In this document: positions 25,371 through 46,347 of the stretch, piece by piece
Layout: the number at the start of each line of letters is the position of its first letter
Numbering within the stretch: position 1 is the stretch's first letter
NCBI GenBank assembly: GCA_001598975.1
Contig: BBXU01002077.1
Coordinates: 1-64,000 of the forward strand
DNA: 64,000 nt
Direction of reading: 5' to 3'
DNA from: Parachlorella kessleri
Taxonomy: Eukaryota > Chlorophyta > Trebouxiophyceae > Chlorellales > Chlorellaceae
Notes under the pieces: generated by a model
Told to the model about the DNA's origin: nothing
Database searches by the model: none
What the model saw: only the letters and a program-made list of their open reading frames with translations
Translations under genes and position numbers: made by a program

Positions 25371-27199
25371 TCACCTACGGTCCGCTGCCTTGTAGCGTGA
25401 TGTATACCGATCCTGCAGCAATTTAAAGAGAGATCCGAGTGACGGGGAACCAGGGACCATTTTCTGCCTTCACCTCCTTCAGAGGACAGTGTGCATAGGA
25501 GCCTGGCCCTCACCCTCAAAAGAATATATTAGCCTGGCAGACAGCAGCGGCACCACATCAGGGCTAACGTGCACCAAGTTGTTCGTGTCAGCTTCCACAA
25601 CCACGGCGTGGCTGCCAGGCCGCCCCACCACAGCATCTCGTCAACTGGGTGCCCAAGGTGTGCCTATGGCCGTCAGACTGCAGTCTCGGGCACAGCCTGA
25701 ACACAACCTTATGACAGCCAAGCTCCTGACCACAATGCCACACGGGACACCTTGCAGAACCAACCGCCTTGCCCAGCCCGTGCCCTCCCCTCCCACTGCT
25801 GCCGAGCACACACCTGCGGCGCGTAGCTGTCCTTGAGCCCCAGGCGCGAGATGAGCGCCGCGTAGACATCAAACTTGGAGCGGCGCAGGTACGTGAGCAG
25901 CTTGCGCCGCTGCACCAGCTGCGCCTCGAGGCCGCGGCGGGAGGCGTAGTCCTTTTTGTGCTGCCGCATGTGCTCGGCTAGGTCCCGGATCTTCTGGGTC
26001 AGCAAGGCAACTGCAGGGGACTCACGGCAGCATAGTCATGTGGTGATCCGCTGATAGACTCGACTAGACTAGGCACTGCAGGAGAAGCGGGGGGCGTGAT
26101 GCTGGCTCAAACCTGCTTGTATCATGGTTGCCGCCATGCTGGGCTGCCCACCGCTGAGGATAAACAAACACTTTCCGACCGGGCACCTGCTCCTGTGATC
26201 AGGAAATGCCAGGTAACCAAGCGGAGCACAGCAGCCACTGATGGCGGTTACTGGCCAGTGTATAGCTGGGGGACAAATCAAGTGAGGCGAGCAGAATAGG
26301 ACTGCATTCCCCGCCGCTTGGGTTATGGGTACTAAGCAGCATGCGTCCAACAGGCTATCATCAGACCTGGACCAGCCATGAGGTTTTGCTCTATACCACA
26401 CCTGACAAACACTGGTCCAAGGGGCGCCATACAGCAGATGCTCACCCCACGACCCTGTGAAGCTTACTTTGCACGTTTCTGCAGGAGGCACCACACCTCC
26501 CCTGGCTCACCCTGCACTTCTGTGGACCCCGTGTCCCCCTGGAATCGCTCGTAAGCGCCTATAATCTCCTGCCGCTGCTTCCTGTCCCGCTCTCTCCGTG
26601 GCAGGAAGTCCAGCCCTAGCACCTGCGCATCTCCTACTTGACCTCATCAGTACTACTCCAGGTACTAAAGTACTGCCATTTTGTGAAGAAAGTGAGGTTG
26701 CGATTTTGGCGCCTCAGCGGTTCCGCGGTTCCGCTGAAAGTGATAGATGCCACCAACTTGCAGAGCGACCAACCCAGCTTCAACAGCGGAGAAGAAACCG
26801 CACCTTGTCCACCAAGTCTGGCTTCTCGCCACCCTCGGCAGCTGCACACAACGGCACACACGGACCGTCAGCCAAGAACTACACTGGTATTTGGTCTCAA
26901 GAGTCGTTTTTGAGCAAGAGGTGGCATGGCGTAAGGGGGTGCGCCTGGCTTGTGCCTTGGGCTTGGAGAACCCAAGCACTGAGCTCATATAGGTAAACAG
27001 TGTTACCTCCAGGCGCTCGAGTTGGTGGCAGCGGTTGCCTTAGCATTCGTTGCCAGCATGTGGTGCTGCTGAAGGCTCGCAAGCCATCTGCTGCTGCACC
27101 GCTGCTGTTTATGCTCTCTATTGCTAGAAACAGTGGGCTAACCAGTCGCGGTGATCCCCAACGAAGCATGATACCCAGTGCTGCAACTCCTGCTTGCAA
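25371..27199 (-). CDS. Organellar ribosomal protein uS15 (probably mitochondrial)
   Basis: Small-subunit protein binding 16S-type rRNA in a bacterial-type ribosome. Exons: 27199-27007, 26841-26804, 26622-26511, 26010-25814, 25412-25371; phases agree, 193 residues. The S15 core is unmistakable: FQGDTGSTEVQVALLTQKI, DLAEHMRQHKKDYASRRGL, then RRKLLTYLRRSKFDVYAAL and ISRLGLKDSYAPQ, followed by the short last exon DRYTSRYKAADRR. The first 64 residues (start MQAGVAALGIMLRW, with SPLFLAIES and LRAFSST) are Arg/Ser-rich, nearly without acidic residues, and look like a mitochondrial presequence; a plastid target is the alternative. Exon 2 is only 38 nt. A retroposon copy lies 175-330 bp upstream. Confidence 0.88.
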
Positions 27200-27373
27200 C
27201 TTGTCAGACCTTTAAATCGGTTGGCAGCGCTGCACCATTAAAGTGTTCACAATACTAAATTAATTTCAACGATGGCCGTTTGGGTGCATGATGCCAGTCC
27301 CCAAAGAATGGGAGGCAGCAGCCGCAGCAGCAAGGGGTTTGCCAGCAATGTGCTGGGCAGAATTTCAGGGCGC

Positions 27374-27526
27374 AAATCAGACACATGTACATGGTTGTGT
27401 TATTGATAGTGTCTTTGCAGCTTCTCTCCCCCTTCTAATTATACCTGCTTTTTGACGCAGCTGGCACCCGCCACACTGCTGTCTGACCCCTTCCTGTCAC
27501 GTGCATTTTCATCTTAAATAGACACA
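27374..27526 (+). mobile_element. Retroposon-like element, copy B
   Basis: About 130 bp (27386-27515) closely matching copy A over its full length. Flanked by imperfect direct repeats AAATCAGACACA (27374-27385) and AAATAGACACA (27516-27526). Ends in CATCTT followed by A residues. Confidence 0.75.
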
Positions 27527-28107
27527 ATGGAACGTCTCCTGCCAGCCTTTGCAGCCCCAGTCCTGCAGACACTGGAGTTTACATCAACCGTGCAAAGTGA
27601 ATCCAAGCCTGCCGTGGCCTTGTCATATTTGCAGGTGGCACATATCCCTGCCTCCTCGAGTCATGCCATTCCATTAGGCGGGACCATCCGCATAGGTTTT
27701 GTTGACACGCCCTGGCCTTAATGCCTGGCAGGGAAACACAAGTTCTTGTAGCTACCAAGCCTGCTACCAATGAAGGCTGTAAAGGCACATAAATACAACC
27801 GACAGGGCTGCAGGGAAGTATGTTACTAGTCCTAGTAGCCTGCCACTCGAGTCCAGTAAGCGCCTAGCAGACTCCTGCTGCAGTGCAACGCAACCTTGTC
27901 TGCAGCTCTGCTCTCCACAACGGGTTACCTGTCCAATTCCTTGATGACATAATCTGTAGCGTTCGTGTCAAGTCATGCCAGTAGGTCCTTGTCGATGTGC
28001 ATGCCACCAGCATGGAGGCAGTCACTGCTAAGATGCCATGATAAGGCAGACGGCCTGCATATGCCCTAGCCCAGCAGCAACGACTATCCAAAAATGCACT
28101 CGAAGCC

Positions 28108-28112
28108 TTACA
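28108..28112 (-). terminator. Candidate polyadenylation signal TGTAA for MCM3
   Basis: TTACA on the plus strand, 40 bp after the MCM3 stop codon. Unusually close, so it may be fortuitous. Confidence 0.3.
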
Positions 28113-28151
28113 AACACTGACTTTGGCAGGCAGGTCGCCACTAGTCGACTG

Positions 28152-36344
<8,193 letters not shown>

Positions 36345-36780
36345 AGTGCCTGACTTGTTGGCGGGCGAAGACTCAAAAGTAGGCTAGTATGTGCAACCTT
36401 GTGCTGCAAGCCTAGCTGGGGCCTGGTTTCGGATGGTTCAGTATTCCCATTCAAATATTTCCCGCCCAAGGTCCCGCCGGCCTTGCGCCCTTCACAAGCT
36501 AAGAGAGTAAGATCGTACCACCAGATACACAAAGCGGAGAAGATACAGAGCTTATTTACCAGCTTATCTCTTTGATAATGCCATTTGTGCCCTTGCGAAC
36601 ACCTCTTTCTAGTGCCAAGGCTGGCACCCTCAGTGGATCACTGGCTGCCATTGTTTGTAGCTAGGTTCAATCTATCTCCCACACATCTAGCGAGGTTGAT
36701 ATATGCTACCTCCACTGTCAAGATTGCTAGGTGTTGGCGTCTCTCTACTGGGAGACTGAATTATAGGAAGCTGAGCAAAT

Positions 36781-36855
36781 GGGAGAAGCCACACTGCTGT
36801 CTGACTGCTGTGTGACCCCTTCCTGTCACTCGCATTCCATCTTATAAGGGAGAAG
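36781..36855 (+). mobile_element. Retroposon-like element, copy D (5'-truncated)
   Basis: Only the 3' 59 bp of the element (36789-36847): CACACTGCTGTCTGA, GACCCCTTCCTGTCAC and a CATCTTA end. Flanked by the perfect direct repeat GGGAGAAG at 36781-36788 and 36848-36855. Loss of the 5' part with retention of the 3' end is typical of LINE-driven retroposition. An internal CTGCTGT-CTGA duplication is present. Confidence 0.7.
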
Positions 36856-37065
36856 GTGCAGATGTTGTCACCTTGCAATTAGAGGCATTTTGGGCCACCA
36901 GCTCAAACATGGGAGGGAGTGATAGCCCAAGTGCTCGATGACAACTCTTGGTCAGTTTGGAGACATCAAGAAACCCACCGCACTGAGCTGAACTGCTTTG
37001 TGGATTGGTTGAAGTTCACATGCTATTAGAATGCATGAAATCACAGACCTAGGCAGGCTGTCAGC

Positions 37066-37070
37066 TTACA
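37066..37070 (-). terminator. Candidate polyadenylation signal TGTAA for the F-box/LRR gene
   Basis: TTACA on the plus strand, 105 bp after the stop codon of the F-box/LRR gene. Confidence 0.4.
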
Positions 37071-37174
37071 AGCTTGACCCATATCAAAACAACAGACTGT
37101 CCCTAGTCAGCTGCCCCTCAATGTGAACTAACTGATCATGGAGAGAGTAACCAGTTGCCACCTCAGTCAGCACT

Positions 37175-38649
37175 TTAAACGACTTGTGAGCAGGACACGG
37201 CCACTGCTGATCCACACCCTGCCCTCTCTATAGAACCTAGGTATGGCAGCCCTGCCAGGTGCTGCAGCCCCTGCGCCAACCTTGCATTCCCATTCAGCTC
37301 CAGCTTGCGCAGAGCTGTTAGCGTGCTGAACGCTGGCGGCAGCTCGGTCAATGCACACCCACCCAGGCGCAGGCTGCTTAGTCGGCTGAGTCCTGCTAGA
37401 TGCTCCAGGCCAGCAGCAAGGCTGCGGTTGCCAGCCGCATCTAGCCGCTGCAGCGCTGTCAGGGTTCTGACTGCTGGAGGCAACATGCCGATGCCACACT
37501 TGGACAGGTACAGGCTAGTAAGCTTGCCCAGGCCGTCAAGATAGTCAAGCCCCGCTGACAGCTGCCGGTTGCTGGACAAACCTAGCCTCTGCAAAGATGT
37601 CAAGGAGGAGACCGCCGGCGCCAGTGCATGCAAGCCGCACTGGCGCAAATCCAGGCATGTCAGTTTCTGTAGGCCGAACAAGTGCTCAAGACCGCCGGCC
37701 AGACACACATTCCAGCGGAGGCTAAGGTTCTCCAGCCTGCTGAGGTTGCTGACCGCTGCCGGGATATCTGACAGCCCACAACAGGCCAGGTTTAAGCTGA
37801 CCAGCTGGCTAAGGCTCGATAGATAATTGCTTACGCTATCAGCACTGTGGTCACCGGTATGTGACAAATCAAGCGTGGTCAACGCTGAAAGGTGCCCAAT
37901 ACTATCAGGCAGACTTACACGGAAGCCCGACAGACTGAGGCTGCGCAGCTTCAGCATGCTGGCAGGGGCTGCGACCTGAACTCCAGCTAGGCTGCCGACC
38001 ATTCTGACTGCCAGGCTTGTGAGCTGGGTTTGCTGCTGTGTGGAGTCCATTAGGCGGGCATCGTAGAGGATGCCTCCCTTGAGAGTTAGGTCCTTCAAAG
38101 CAGGTACTGCGAGTCACAAGGCGACGGGAGTGAGAAGCCAGAGTCAGTGGCGCAAAAGTGACACAGTGCAGCTTTGTAGGCTAGGCCTCCTGGGCGGCTG
38201 ATGCGTCCTTTGAATGGACTTCGCAGGAAGCATATCGTTGCACAAGATAACCCACAGGGCAGGCAGACAGCCTTACATCGTGGGGAAGGCAAGCCAAAGG
38301 CCACTTCCAGCAGCCCTGTGCGTGTGGCCTCCAGGTGTAGGCTGTGGATGTCCGGGTGCGTTCCGTCGAGCCAGTGCGATAGCAGTGCGGCCTGGTGGTC
38401 ACTGCGCAAGTGCAGGTCCAGGCGCTGCCACCAGCTGCTGCTTTGTGATTGCAGGGCACGGCAGCATGCTGCCAGGCTTGCAACGTCCCGCGGCCTCTCC
38501 ACGAAGCTGGCTATATGTGCCAACACGGGCGGTGGCAGGTCCTCTAGCTGAGGCCAGGTGGGCGGCTCAGGAGGCTTTGACTTAGGAAGGCTGTCATTGT
38601 CGACAAGAGCTGACCCTGTCGGAAGCTCAGCTACCACGTCAACACTCAT
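37175..38649 (-). CDS. F-box / leucine-rich-repeat protein
   Basis: Likely substrate receptor of an SCF ubiquitin ligase, inferred from its domain order. Exons 38649-38277 and 38106-37175, consistent phase, 434 residues. An F-box-like segment lies near residues 35-75: LEDLPPPVLAHIASFVERPR, then ASLAACCRALQSQSSSWWQ, matching the L-P-x-x-V/I-L-x-x-I pattern and the trailing W. Residues ~140-400 are regular ~23-residue LRRs with repeated L-x-x-L-x-L-x-x-C/N (LTTLDLSHTG, LVSLNLACCGLSDIPAAV, LENLSLRWNVCLAGGLEHL, then LTCLDLRQCGLHALAPAV, LTSLYLSKCGIGMLPPAV and LSSLRLGGCALTELPPAF). The ELPPAF-type ends resemble plant PIRL/Shoc2-type repeats. The last residues (AGCGSAVAVSCSQVV) leave the repeat pattern, so a further 3' exon is possible. 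No close orthologue recognised. Confidence 0.8.
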
Positions 38650-39292
38650 ACGAGCTTGCCTGCAGCACAGTAGTATATCCGTGAGGAGTGATTTGACTTA
38701 GGGTGCTGCTACAGGGTTAGCACTCGAAAACAGGAGCTCGTACCAGGAGCGGACGTTGTGCTGGCCCTGCACCCTTCCACACCATATTAGATAATAGCAA
38801 GCTTAGCAGCTTACACGACTTCAGGAGCGATCGCGTCATGGACTGCGTTAAGGATCCTAGTCAGCATGAGAGGCGCAGGCGCATCTCTGGCAGTGCCCGG
38901 TTGGGATGGCTGAGGCTGTGCACCCAGCATATAGCGGGACGCACCAGCGGCAATGCAGAATGTGATATTTGGTTGGGATGGTTGGGATGGCAGCCATCCC
39001 ACTGGGCAGCCCAATGGCAGGAAGGGTGGTAGATGAGAATTCATGGCGGGGACTTGCGCTTTGAACAACTCGAATATGCTAGTATTTCAGAGTCTAGGAG
39101 AGTAACACTATCGTGAATGCTCTCCTGTCCTGCATGCGCTGCCACCATGCTCAGAGAGCGGAGTAACAGTCCAAGCTTAAGTTGCATGACCATCCTGGCT
39201 GGCAACAACAAGGTAATCACATAGCACCGTATACATCAGCTGATGGCTACCAGCGGCATCCAGAAGGCTCCCTCCCAGACTGCAGCAGATTC
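38650..39292. other. Intergenic stretch upstream of the F-box/LRR gene
   Basis: No gene supported. Holds the aminopeptidase P 3' UTR (TTACA at 38811, i.e. TGTAA on its transcript) and a short GGTTGGGATGGTTGGGATGG repeat at 38971. Confidence 0.5.
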
Positions 39293-42200
39293 TCACAGGG
39301 CCGAGGTGGCCTCCCGGAGCCACTCAAGCTCCGCCCCAGAGAGCCGCGGAGAGAGGGCCTCCCACACCTGTCGGTGATAGCCGTCAACCCAGGCAACCTC
39401 TTTCTCACTCAGCACCTGCAGTGCACAAGCAACACGCAACATCTAGCCAGGTGAGTAACAATAGCTTGGGGTTACACCAGCAACCGCGCTGGTACTTCAC
39501 ATCTTGTCAAAGTTCGTATCCCAGTTGGGCAGCTCGCACCCATGGGAGCCGGCGGACTGCCTCTGCTCAACCCAAGGCACTGCCACACTGCCCACCATGC
39601 TTGCCTAACCTCCTGGCCCAACACACTCTTCAAATCCCTCAAAATATGCTGTCGACCGGTACCCTGGAAGCAGATCGCCCTCCGTACAGCAAGGCTATGC
39701 ACGCCACCCTCCCCTCCCTTGTGCCTGCCTGCGCTTGCTGCCACCACCAAGCTGTGCCCCTCCCCTTTTGCTGCCAGCACGTTCGCATCTACGACACATG
39801 CGCTGTCTGATGCTGTGGGAAGCGGATTGATTAATTAATTGATAAATTGATTAATTGTGTCACTCACCTCCCTAGCGATCATCTTCTTCTGAATAGGGCA
39901 CATTGTCAGCCGCTCGCATGTGTAGTAGCTCTCACCGCCATACCTGCCGTGCACAGTGAGTTTGGTCTGGACCCAGGCCTTTCTTCACCCTGTTTCCACC
40001 ATTCTTATAACAGCTTTGCAATAGGTACTAAGGGGCTAGTTGCTCAAGGGCATTACGTTCCCCGGCTGTATGCCTAGTCAGGGCATTCCTAGCAGGACAT
40101 GTGCCTGTGAATGAGCAGCTCTAGACAGGCCTTCCTCCTTGTGGCATCAACCCTCAGGAGGTCCACCCTACCTCCCCAACCCCCCGCCTACGCGCATAGA
40201 AGTGGGTTTGCCAGGCGCCAGGCAGCCCTTTGCTGCAATCGCACCGCCTGCTGAGCCAAACACTTGCACACCCCTGGCCTACCAGCTTCTCCACTGCTTG
40301 GACTTTGATTGATGGTGGATTGCAGAACACACACACGCAGTAGTCCCACGGCCGGCCTCACCTGAAGGCAGTGTCTGCCTCCTTGACCACAAACAAGTTC
40401 TCAATGCGGATGCCAAAGGCGCCGTCCTCGTAGTAGCCTGGCTCGTTGCTGCACACCATCGCCCCAAGCAGCGGCTGAGTGTTCCAAAACCTGCACAGCA
40501 CACGCAAACAGGCAGACCTGTTTTCGACAATGGGTAAAATGCGTGGCCCTGCGCTGGCTTGGCTTGATCGGGATGTCCAGTTGCCACAGGACAGGGTGGA
40601 CATCACCAACCTTCGCATCGGGATCAGGATGGCATGGAATTGCTCATGCAGCCAGGCAGTAGCACGTCACATGGGCACAGGCAATCAGCTGCATGCTTCA
40701 ATACCCCATCCCTACGCACCCACCACACCACAGACCATCATCTCATGCTGCAGGTGCTTCCAAGTATCCTGGTCGTACAAGTGCCCCCTCTGTTGTGCAT
40801 CTTCGGTGTCAACCCCTTGCTGAATCCACCTATGCCCAAACCGAGGCAAGCTGTCCTAATCAGCCAGCCAGCCAGCCAGCCAGCCAACCTGCCAGAACAC
40901 GTCCTTAAGCAATCAAGCAGGCATACGGGCATTGCGCAGTCTCCCACCCTGCTAACCGCCCCTCCTCCCACCCACGGGGCCTGCCCCCACCACTCCGCCC
41001 CCACCTGCTGCTAATGCTCTGCGGGCCCTCATGCACATTCAGCGCCGCGCCCACGCCGTGGCCTGTGCCGTGGCGGTAGTTGAGGCCCATGGACCACAGG
41101 GGGACCCGGGCCAGGGTGTCCAGCGCACAGCCGGGGGTGCCCTCCGGCCACACGGCGGTGTCGATGCCGATGTGGCCCTGCAAAGGCACGTAAGGGCTTG
41201 TCTGGTCAGGCGCAGCAGGATGCACTTGGCGAGCAGTTGGACTCTCCACTGACAGTGCGGTGGTCATTCCAAGGCGGCCCAAAACAAGGGGAGGGGGTGA
41301 GGGGCAGCACAAGAAGACCCAAGACAGAGAAGTCTAAGCCGGCAATGCTGTAGGCTGCCGCCCGAACTCTGCTGCGGGCAAGGCTGCAACCGCGGCCGGC
41401 AGAATTTCCCTGACTGGGCCACCACTGGGCGTGTGCTGACATAGAGGTAGCAGCTGGCCCGCATGCCTGAAGGCTCGGCACCCATGCATAACCTGTGCTG
41501 CAAAAGGCCCTGCCATAGCAAGCCAAGCCCCGCCTGCACCCCCCACCCACCTGCAGCACCCGCGTGTAGCACAGCCGCTGGTGCTGGCTGGGCTCCCCAA
41601 AGTGCATGGTGCGCGTGATGTCGGTGGTGCCGCAGTCGTACTGGCAGCCCGAGTCCAGCAGGAGCAGCGTGCTGGCGTCCACGCTGCGGCAGCTGCCAGG
41701 CTGGGCGCGGTAGTGGATGATGGCGCCATTGGGGCCGGCACCTGGATGACACGAGGGGACACAGACGGGCAGCCTGTGAGCACGGGTAGGGTGGCGCCCC
41801 ATGCTGCTGCTGCCGCCCGGCTGGGCGGCCTGCTGGACGGTGGGGCCGACCCTGTAATGTCTACACTCACCAAGTCGTGTGGACCGCGGAGCAGCGAAAC
41901 CTTACCAAATGTAACCAAGGATGATCTACTTGCCCAGTCTCCACAGACAGACCAAAAAGCCAACGGAGGAAACCGGCTGAAACACCTGCTGCTAGCACTG
42001 ACAGCCACCGGGCACAGCTGGCTTTACGGCTGCCGGAGCTGCAGCTGCAGTCATAGCTGTGCCCTGGAGGAGTGGGCCAGTTGCTGAGGGCCATAGCAGC
42101 AGTAAGCCCAGCCGCAGAAAATTCCAGCGTCCTACTCAGTCACGAGCAGTTCCACGCTGTTGCATGCCAGGCCTGCCTGTTTGTCCCCAAGAAGGACAGC

Positions 42201-45200
42201 AAGAACCCGGTGCAAACGTAAGGGATCCCCGCAGCGAAACCCTGGCTCAGCCTGCACCTGACCGGTGAGCCAAGGCTTGCTGCTGCAGGTGCGATCGGTG
42301 TCAGTCACATCAGCTGCTGGAACCGCCTTCGAGTGAGCAGGTCACTGGCAGCGACTATGGCCAGGCTGATGGCTGGAAGGCGGGCCTAGTCACAAAACAA
42401 GAGCCCATGGCAGCAGCCCTGGTGGGCCAGCAGCCTCAACCCCCCTACACATCACCACAACACACCACCCGACACCCCACCACACGCCCAGACCGCTCAC
42501 TGACCAGCAATTGTGGGAAAGCTGAGCTCCACAAATCCCGGCTGCGCCCTGCGCCTGGCTGTCAGCTCCTCGTCTATCTGCACCTCCGTCAGCACAGTGC
42601 CCCCCGCAATGGTCTTGTCCAGCCAGCACAGGAAGCCCACAAGGGCCACGCCGTCACGCAGGTGCGCCTCGCGCATGCCGGCCAGCTCCGCTTCGTTCTT
42701 CACGGCCTGCAAGTGGCTGTCAGCGCTGCCGCTCAGTCAAACACACTAAATATTATCCTGTATGTCAAGCATGACGCACCTGCTGTTTAAACCTTGCGAT
42801 AGGGGAGGCATAGCACCAGAGCGGCCAAAGATGAACCTCCACACTGCTGGGTTGCAGGTGCGCCTCACACATGCTAGGGCCCGCACCGGAAGCATCCCGG
42901 GCAACGCGATTGGAATCCAAGCAGTGCTGCTTGAGATTGCAGGCACGCCAGTACACATACATGTGCCACACATGAGCTTCAACGAAATGAGTGGCAGGTG
43001 GCATGCTACGGCCACCCACTCTCGCCGCCCATGCCGGGGGTCATAAACAGCTTGCGGGAGCGCCTCATTGGCAAACCAGAGCCTGTGCTGCCAACAAACT
43101 TGGCACAGGTTACAGTGTAGCAGCACATCTGCCCACCCACCTTAGCCATGACCACTGGGCTGGTCTTTGACAGGATGACCTCGGCAGCCAAGGCGGCAGG
43201 AGTAGCACTTTCGCTGCCTGCAGCTGGCGGCGAGGCGCCGTTGGCGCCGGCGCTCTCCCGGCGGGTGCGCTTGCGCCCAGGTGACACGGGCGTGCCGTTC
43301 TTGCCTTTGGGCTGCCGCACCTGGGCCCCACGTATCGCGGCCTGCTTGATGGCGTAGCTCACCTGCAAGGCTCACCCAAGCAATTTAAATAGCGTGCCCA
43401 GACAGCAGACAGTCACGCCATCGAGACTAGAACAACTCAGAGAGCCGATAAGACATGAACTTGTTCCTCCTCTAATCTGCCCTTGCAGGAGTGCAGACTT
43501 TTGCTGCTTCTCGTGCCCTCACCCGCGTGGGGTCCATCCAGATCTTCGTCCCCTGGTGTGCCAGGCTCTCCACATCACGCAGCACAGTGTCGTAGGGCCG
43601 CACGTCCACCCCCGCCTCCTTCAAATGAGCCTCAATCTCGGCTGAAGGCGGTCGCAAAGAATAGGTATAAGTCATAAGAAGCGCTTGTGATTGGCTGCTG
43701 AGTGGCGCACATACAGCCCATATAGCAGAATTTACCACAACACGCTTTGAATGGCCTCTCCTATCACAGTCTTGGCAGTTATGATCAGGTAAACCTGGCA
43801 GCGATTGTTGTAGCACCTCAAGCCAGAACTTGGTAGTGAGAGAAAAGCATGCATCAAGGCTGACCTGTGACCTTGGGCTCATCGATGTAGAGGGTGGCCC
43901 CCGAGGGCGTGACAATCACATAAGACACAAAGACTGGGTTGTAGGCCACGTCAGCACCCCGCAGGTTCAGCAGCCAGGCCACCTCATCTGCACAGGGATC
44001 AGCTGCCAGAGTTGGCAGCTGCTGTTACCCCACGACCACATGATGACCAACCCCTGTGCCTCAAAACACAAGAGAGGGCAAGTGCAATCGCCAGCTACCT
44101 CGGGCAGGCCCAAGCATCCAGCCAAGAAAATTGCATAAGGACTCCCCCTTTTTCAGAGTGCTTGCCGCTAGAAGCTTTCCCGCCCTTGAACCCTTACCGA
44201 GCATGGTGACGAGCAGGGCGCCGGCGTCGGCGCCCTGCATCTCCTTGCGCAGATCCTCCAGCTTGTCGGCTACACTGCGCCCCGCCCACTCCAGCGAGTG
44301 CACGCGCAGGGCGCCCTGCGTGCACAGTGTGGGGCAAGTCTTTGTCAAAATCACACACTGTCGGGACAATCGGAACAGTTACGCAGCGCTATGCACGTGG
44401 GTGGGAGATGCTAGAGAGCAAGAGCCATGTACATGTTGGCAAAAACACCAGCAAGCTCCTGAACGCTATGTGCGTGCTATTACGCGAACTCGAGGGTGGG
44501 TTATTGGCATAATATATCCTATGCTACCCAGCTGGCTTGTAATGAAGGGCTTGCAACCGCAATGCCAGGTGGCGGTACGCTGCTCAACTAGAGCACCAGC
44601 AGACGTACCAGCTAGTCCTGTCACGCTCTCACAGTGCCCCCTGCCGGCCCTAGGGGAGCCACCCTAGCACCCTCAGGCAATGCAGCAACACAAGGGCAGC
44701 CTACTGTGCCCAGGGCCACACTGCAAGAGCAGCAGCAGCAGCACCAGCAGAGCAGCGGGCGGTGGCAGGAAGAGGGCAGCCTACCTGCGGCGCGGCTGGC
44801 CGCTCCGTGGCCCACACCGCGTCCACCAGGTTGACGGGCAGGGGCACCAGGTGCTTGCCGCGGGCAGCCAGATGGCGGTGCAGCTTCTCGGCAGACTCGA
44901 TGGTGTGGAGGAAGGGGTCGATGCCCACCTTGCCTCCTTCTGGCAGCGTAGACACCAGCCAGTCAGGGATCTGCAAACACACAGACACCCGGGTCAGGCC
45001 CCAAGGGATGTTACAAAGGAATAAATGCTTCGCTGGCTGTACCTCGTGATCTGGACTCAAGCCAGGTGAAGGCAAGAAGACGATATCACTGCTGATCGCT
45101 GGTGTAGGAATAAAGGGCAGATCCCCACGCAGGCAACCCCTGGCAGCTCAGTGACATCCACAGAGGAGGTCAGGAAGGCTGTACAAGGCTAGGCTTTCAT

Positions 45201-46347
45201 ATGTCTCAAAGGGGCATGAAGGGAATAATCAAGCGCCAATGGACCACATCTTTGGCAAGACTACAGACACTCTAGACTCTGTGAACCGCTGCCCACAACC
45301 ATGGCACTGTGTGGGCAGCGGCGCAAGGTGCAAGGCCCGCCTTTTCGCTGTTGGCCTTGGGTCAAATTAGCCAGCCAGCAAACCCACTAGCAGCCCATCT
45401 CACCCCCGCCTTCCTCACCAGCTTGCTGCCCAATCGCATGCCTACAACACAACGTACCTCTGGGCAACTGGGGGTCCCTTGCCGCATGAGCGTCCACCCC
45501 GGCCCTAGCTGTTGCTCTGCCTGCACAGTCAGTCACCTCAAGGGCTACTAACACATATTCCTGACTCATGCAAGCCATTCGGTGCCCTCAGCATCTGGTT
45601 AGAAGTCAAACAACAACTTCCACTCAGAGTCAGTTCTCGCGGGAGCTTATGTCCGCTATAGATGTCTTCCTTCCCCGCGTGCATGAAGCCAGTCAGCCTC
45701 AGCACTCCACTGCCAGCTTCGACAAGAACTTCGACTAGCAATTCAGATAGTGTTGACCTCTGGGGGAGCATCATACCACCACCCTAACAATCAAGCAGAT
45801 ATGTTAGTAGTCAGCAGGGCCTGCCAGACTGACCTGCAAGAAATAGCGGCCATCTGTCCACAGAGCTGCCTTATCAGCTGTCACCACTACTGTGCCTGCT
45901 GAGCCGTCAAAGTTGGAAATGAAGGCTCGACGAGCAAAGTTCTCCGGTGGGTACTCGCTCTGCAGGTGAGGAGGAACGGGGTTGTGGCGCCCTAAGCTAC
46001 AAAGACGGGCCATAGTGTAGCCCTACAATATAGCAGCTGTGACACCAGGGGCAGAAGTAGCCAAAAAATTGCAATGCTGCAGCAGCACACGCGGCTGGTT
46101 GTTCCCTTGTCAAGGTTCGCCACCTGCCCGGCCACAGCTTGCTCACCATGTGAGGATCCTCAGAAGGGACGATAAAGGCGTCAAGGCCCTTGCCATGGGG
46201 TGTCTGGAAGCTGGCCATCGCATGCCTCAGCTTGACCAGCTTGCCGTCTACAGCTGTGCCAGCAGCTGCGGGGCTGGCTGCTGCAGCGCCAGCAGTCGCC
46301 ATGCTGACAGTAGCCTTGGGAGTTGTTGCAAGGCGCCCGATCTGCAC
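39293..46347 (-). CDS. APP1: Xaa-Pro aminopeptidase (aminopeptidase P, M24B)
   Basis: Metallopeptidase removing the N-terminal residue before proline. Exons: 46347-46147, 45959-45834, 45520-45458, 44970-44785, 44315-44198, 43987-43865, 43641-43523, 43362-43141, 42706-42505, 41741-41551, 41177-41005, 40490-40362, 39943-39868, 39415-39293; phases agree, 683 residues. The creatinase-like N-domains show [20 protein letters not shown] and GYFLQ-type GRYFLQ. The pita-bread domain has all metal ligands: [20 protein letters not shown] (Asp ~483 and ~494), [19 protein letters not shown] (His ~557), [10 protein letters not shown] (Glu ~594) and IRIENL (Glu ~607). The C-terminal [16 protein letters not shown] is the usual APP1 end. 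Exon 8 carries an extra ~45-residue hydrophilic insert with the basic cluster [11 protein letters not shown] 46347 was chosen; ATG 46302 in the same frame is equally possible. Cytosolic or plastidic placement is open. Confidence 0.94.
39825..39857. repeat. AT-rich TTGATTAATT repeat in an aminopeptidase P intron
   Basis: Three imperfect TTGATTAATT-type units ten bases from the donor of exon 13, in otherwise GC-rich sequence. Confidence 0.75.
40861..40886. repeat. (CAGC)n microsatellite in an aminopeptidase P intron
   Basis: Six and a half perfect CAGC units within intron 11 of the gene. Confidence 0.9.

Larger units (their letters stand above)
27200..28151. other. Intergenic stretch between MCM3 3' end and uS15 start
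   Basis: Contains retroposon copy B (27374-27526) and no supported gene. A plus-strand frame at 27527-27721 starts just beyond the element and has no recognisable similarity. Confidence 0.55.
36345..37174. other. Intergenic stretch between the F-box/LRR gene and MCM3
   Basis: No gene supported. Holds the F-box gene 3' UTR, the MCM3 5' region and the truncated retroposon copy D. Confidence 0.55.

Noticed and set aside
27527..27721. Small plus-strand gene starting MERLLPAFAAP
   Set aside because: Begins right at the edge of retroposon copy B and has no similarity or splice support.
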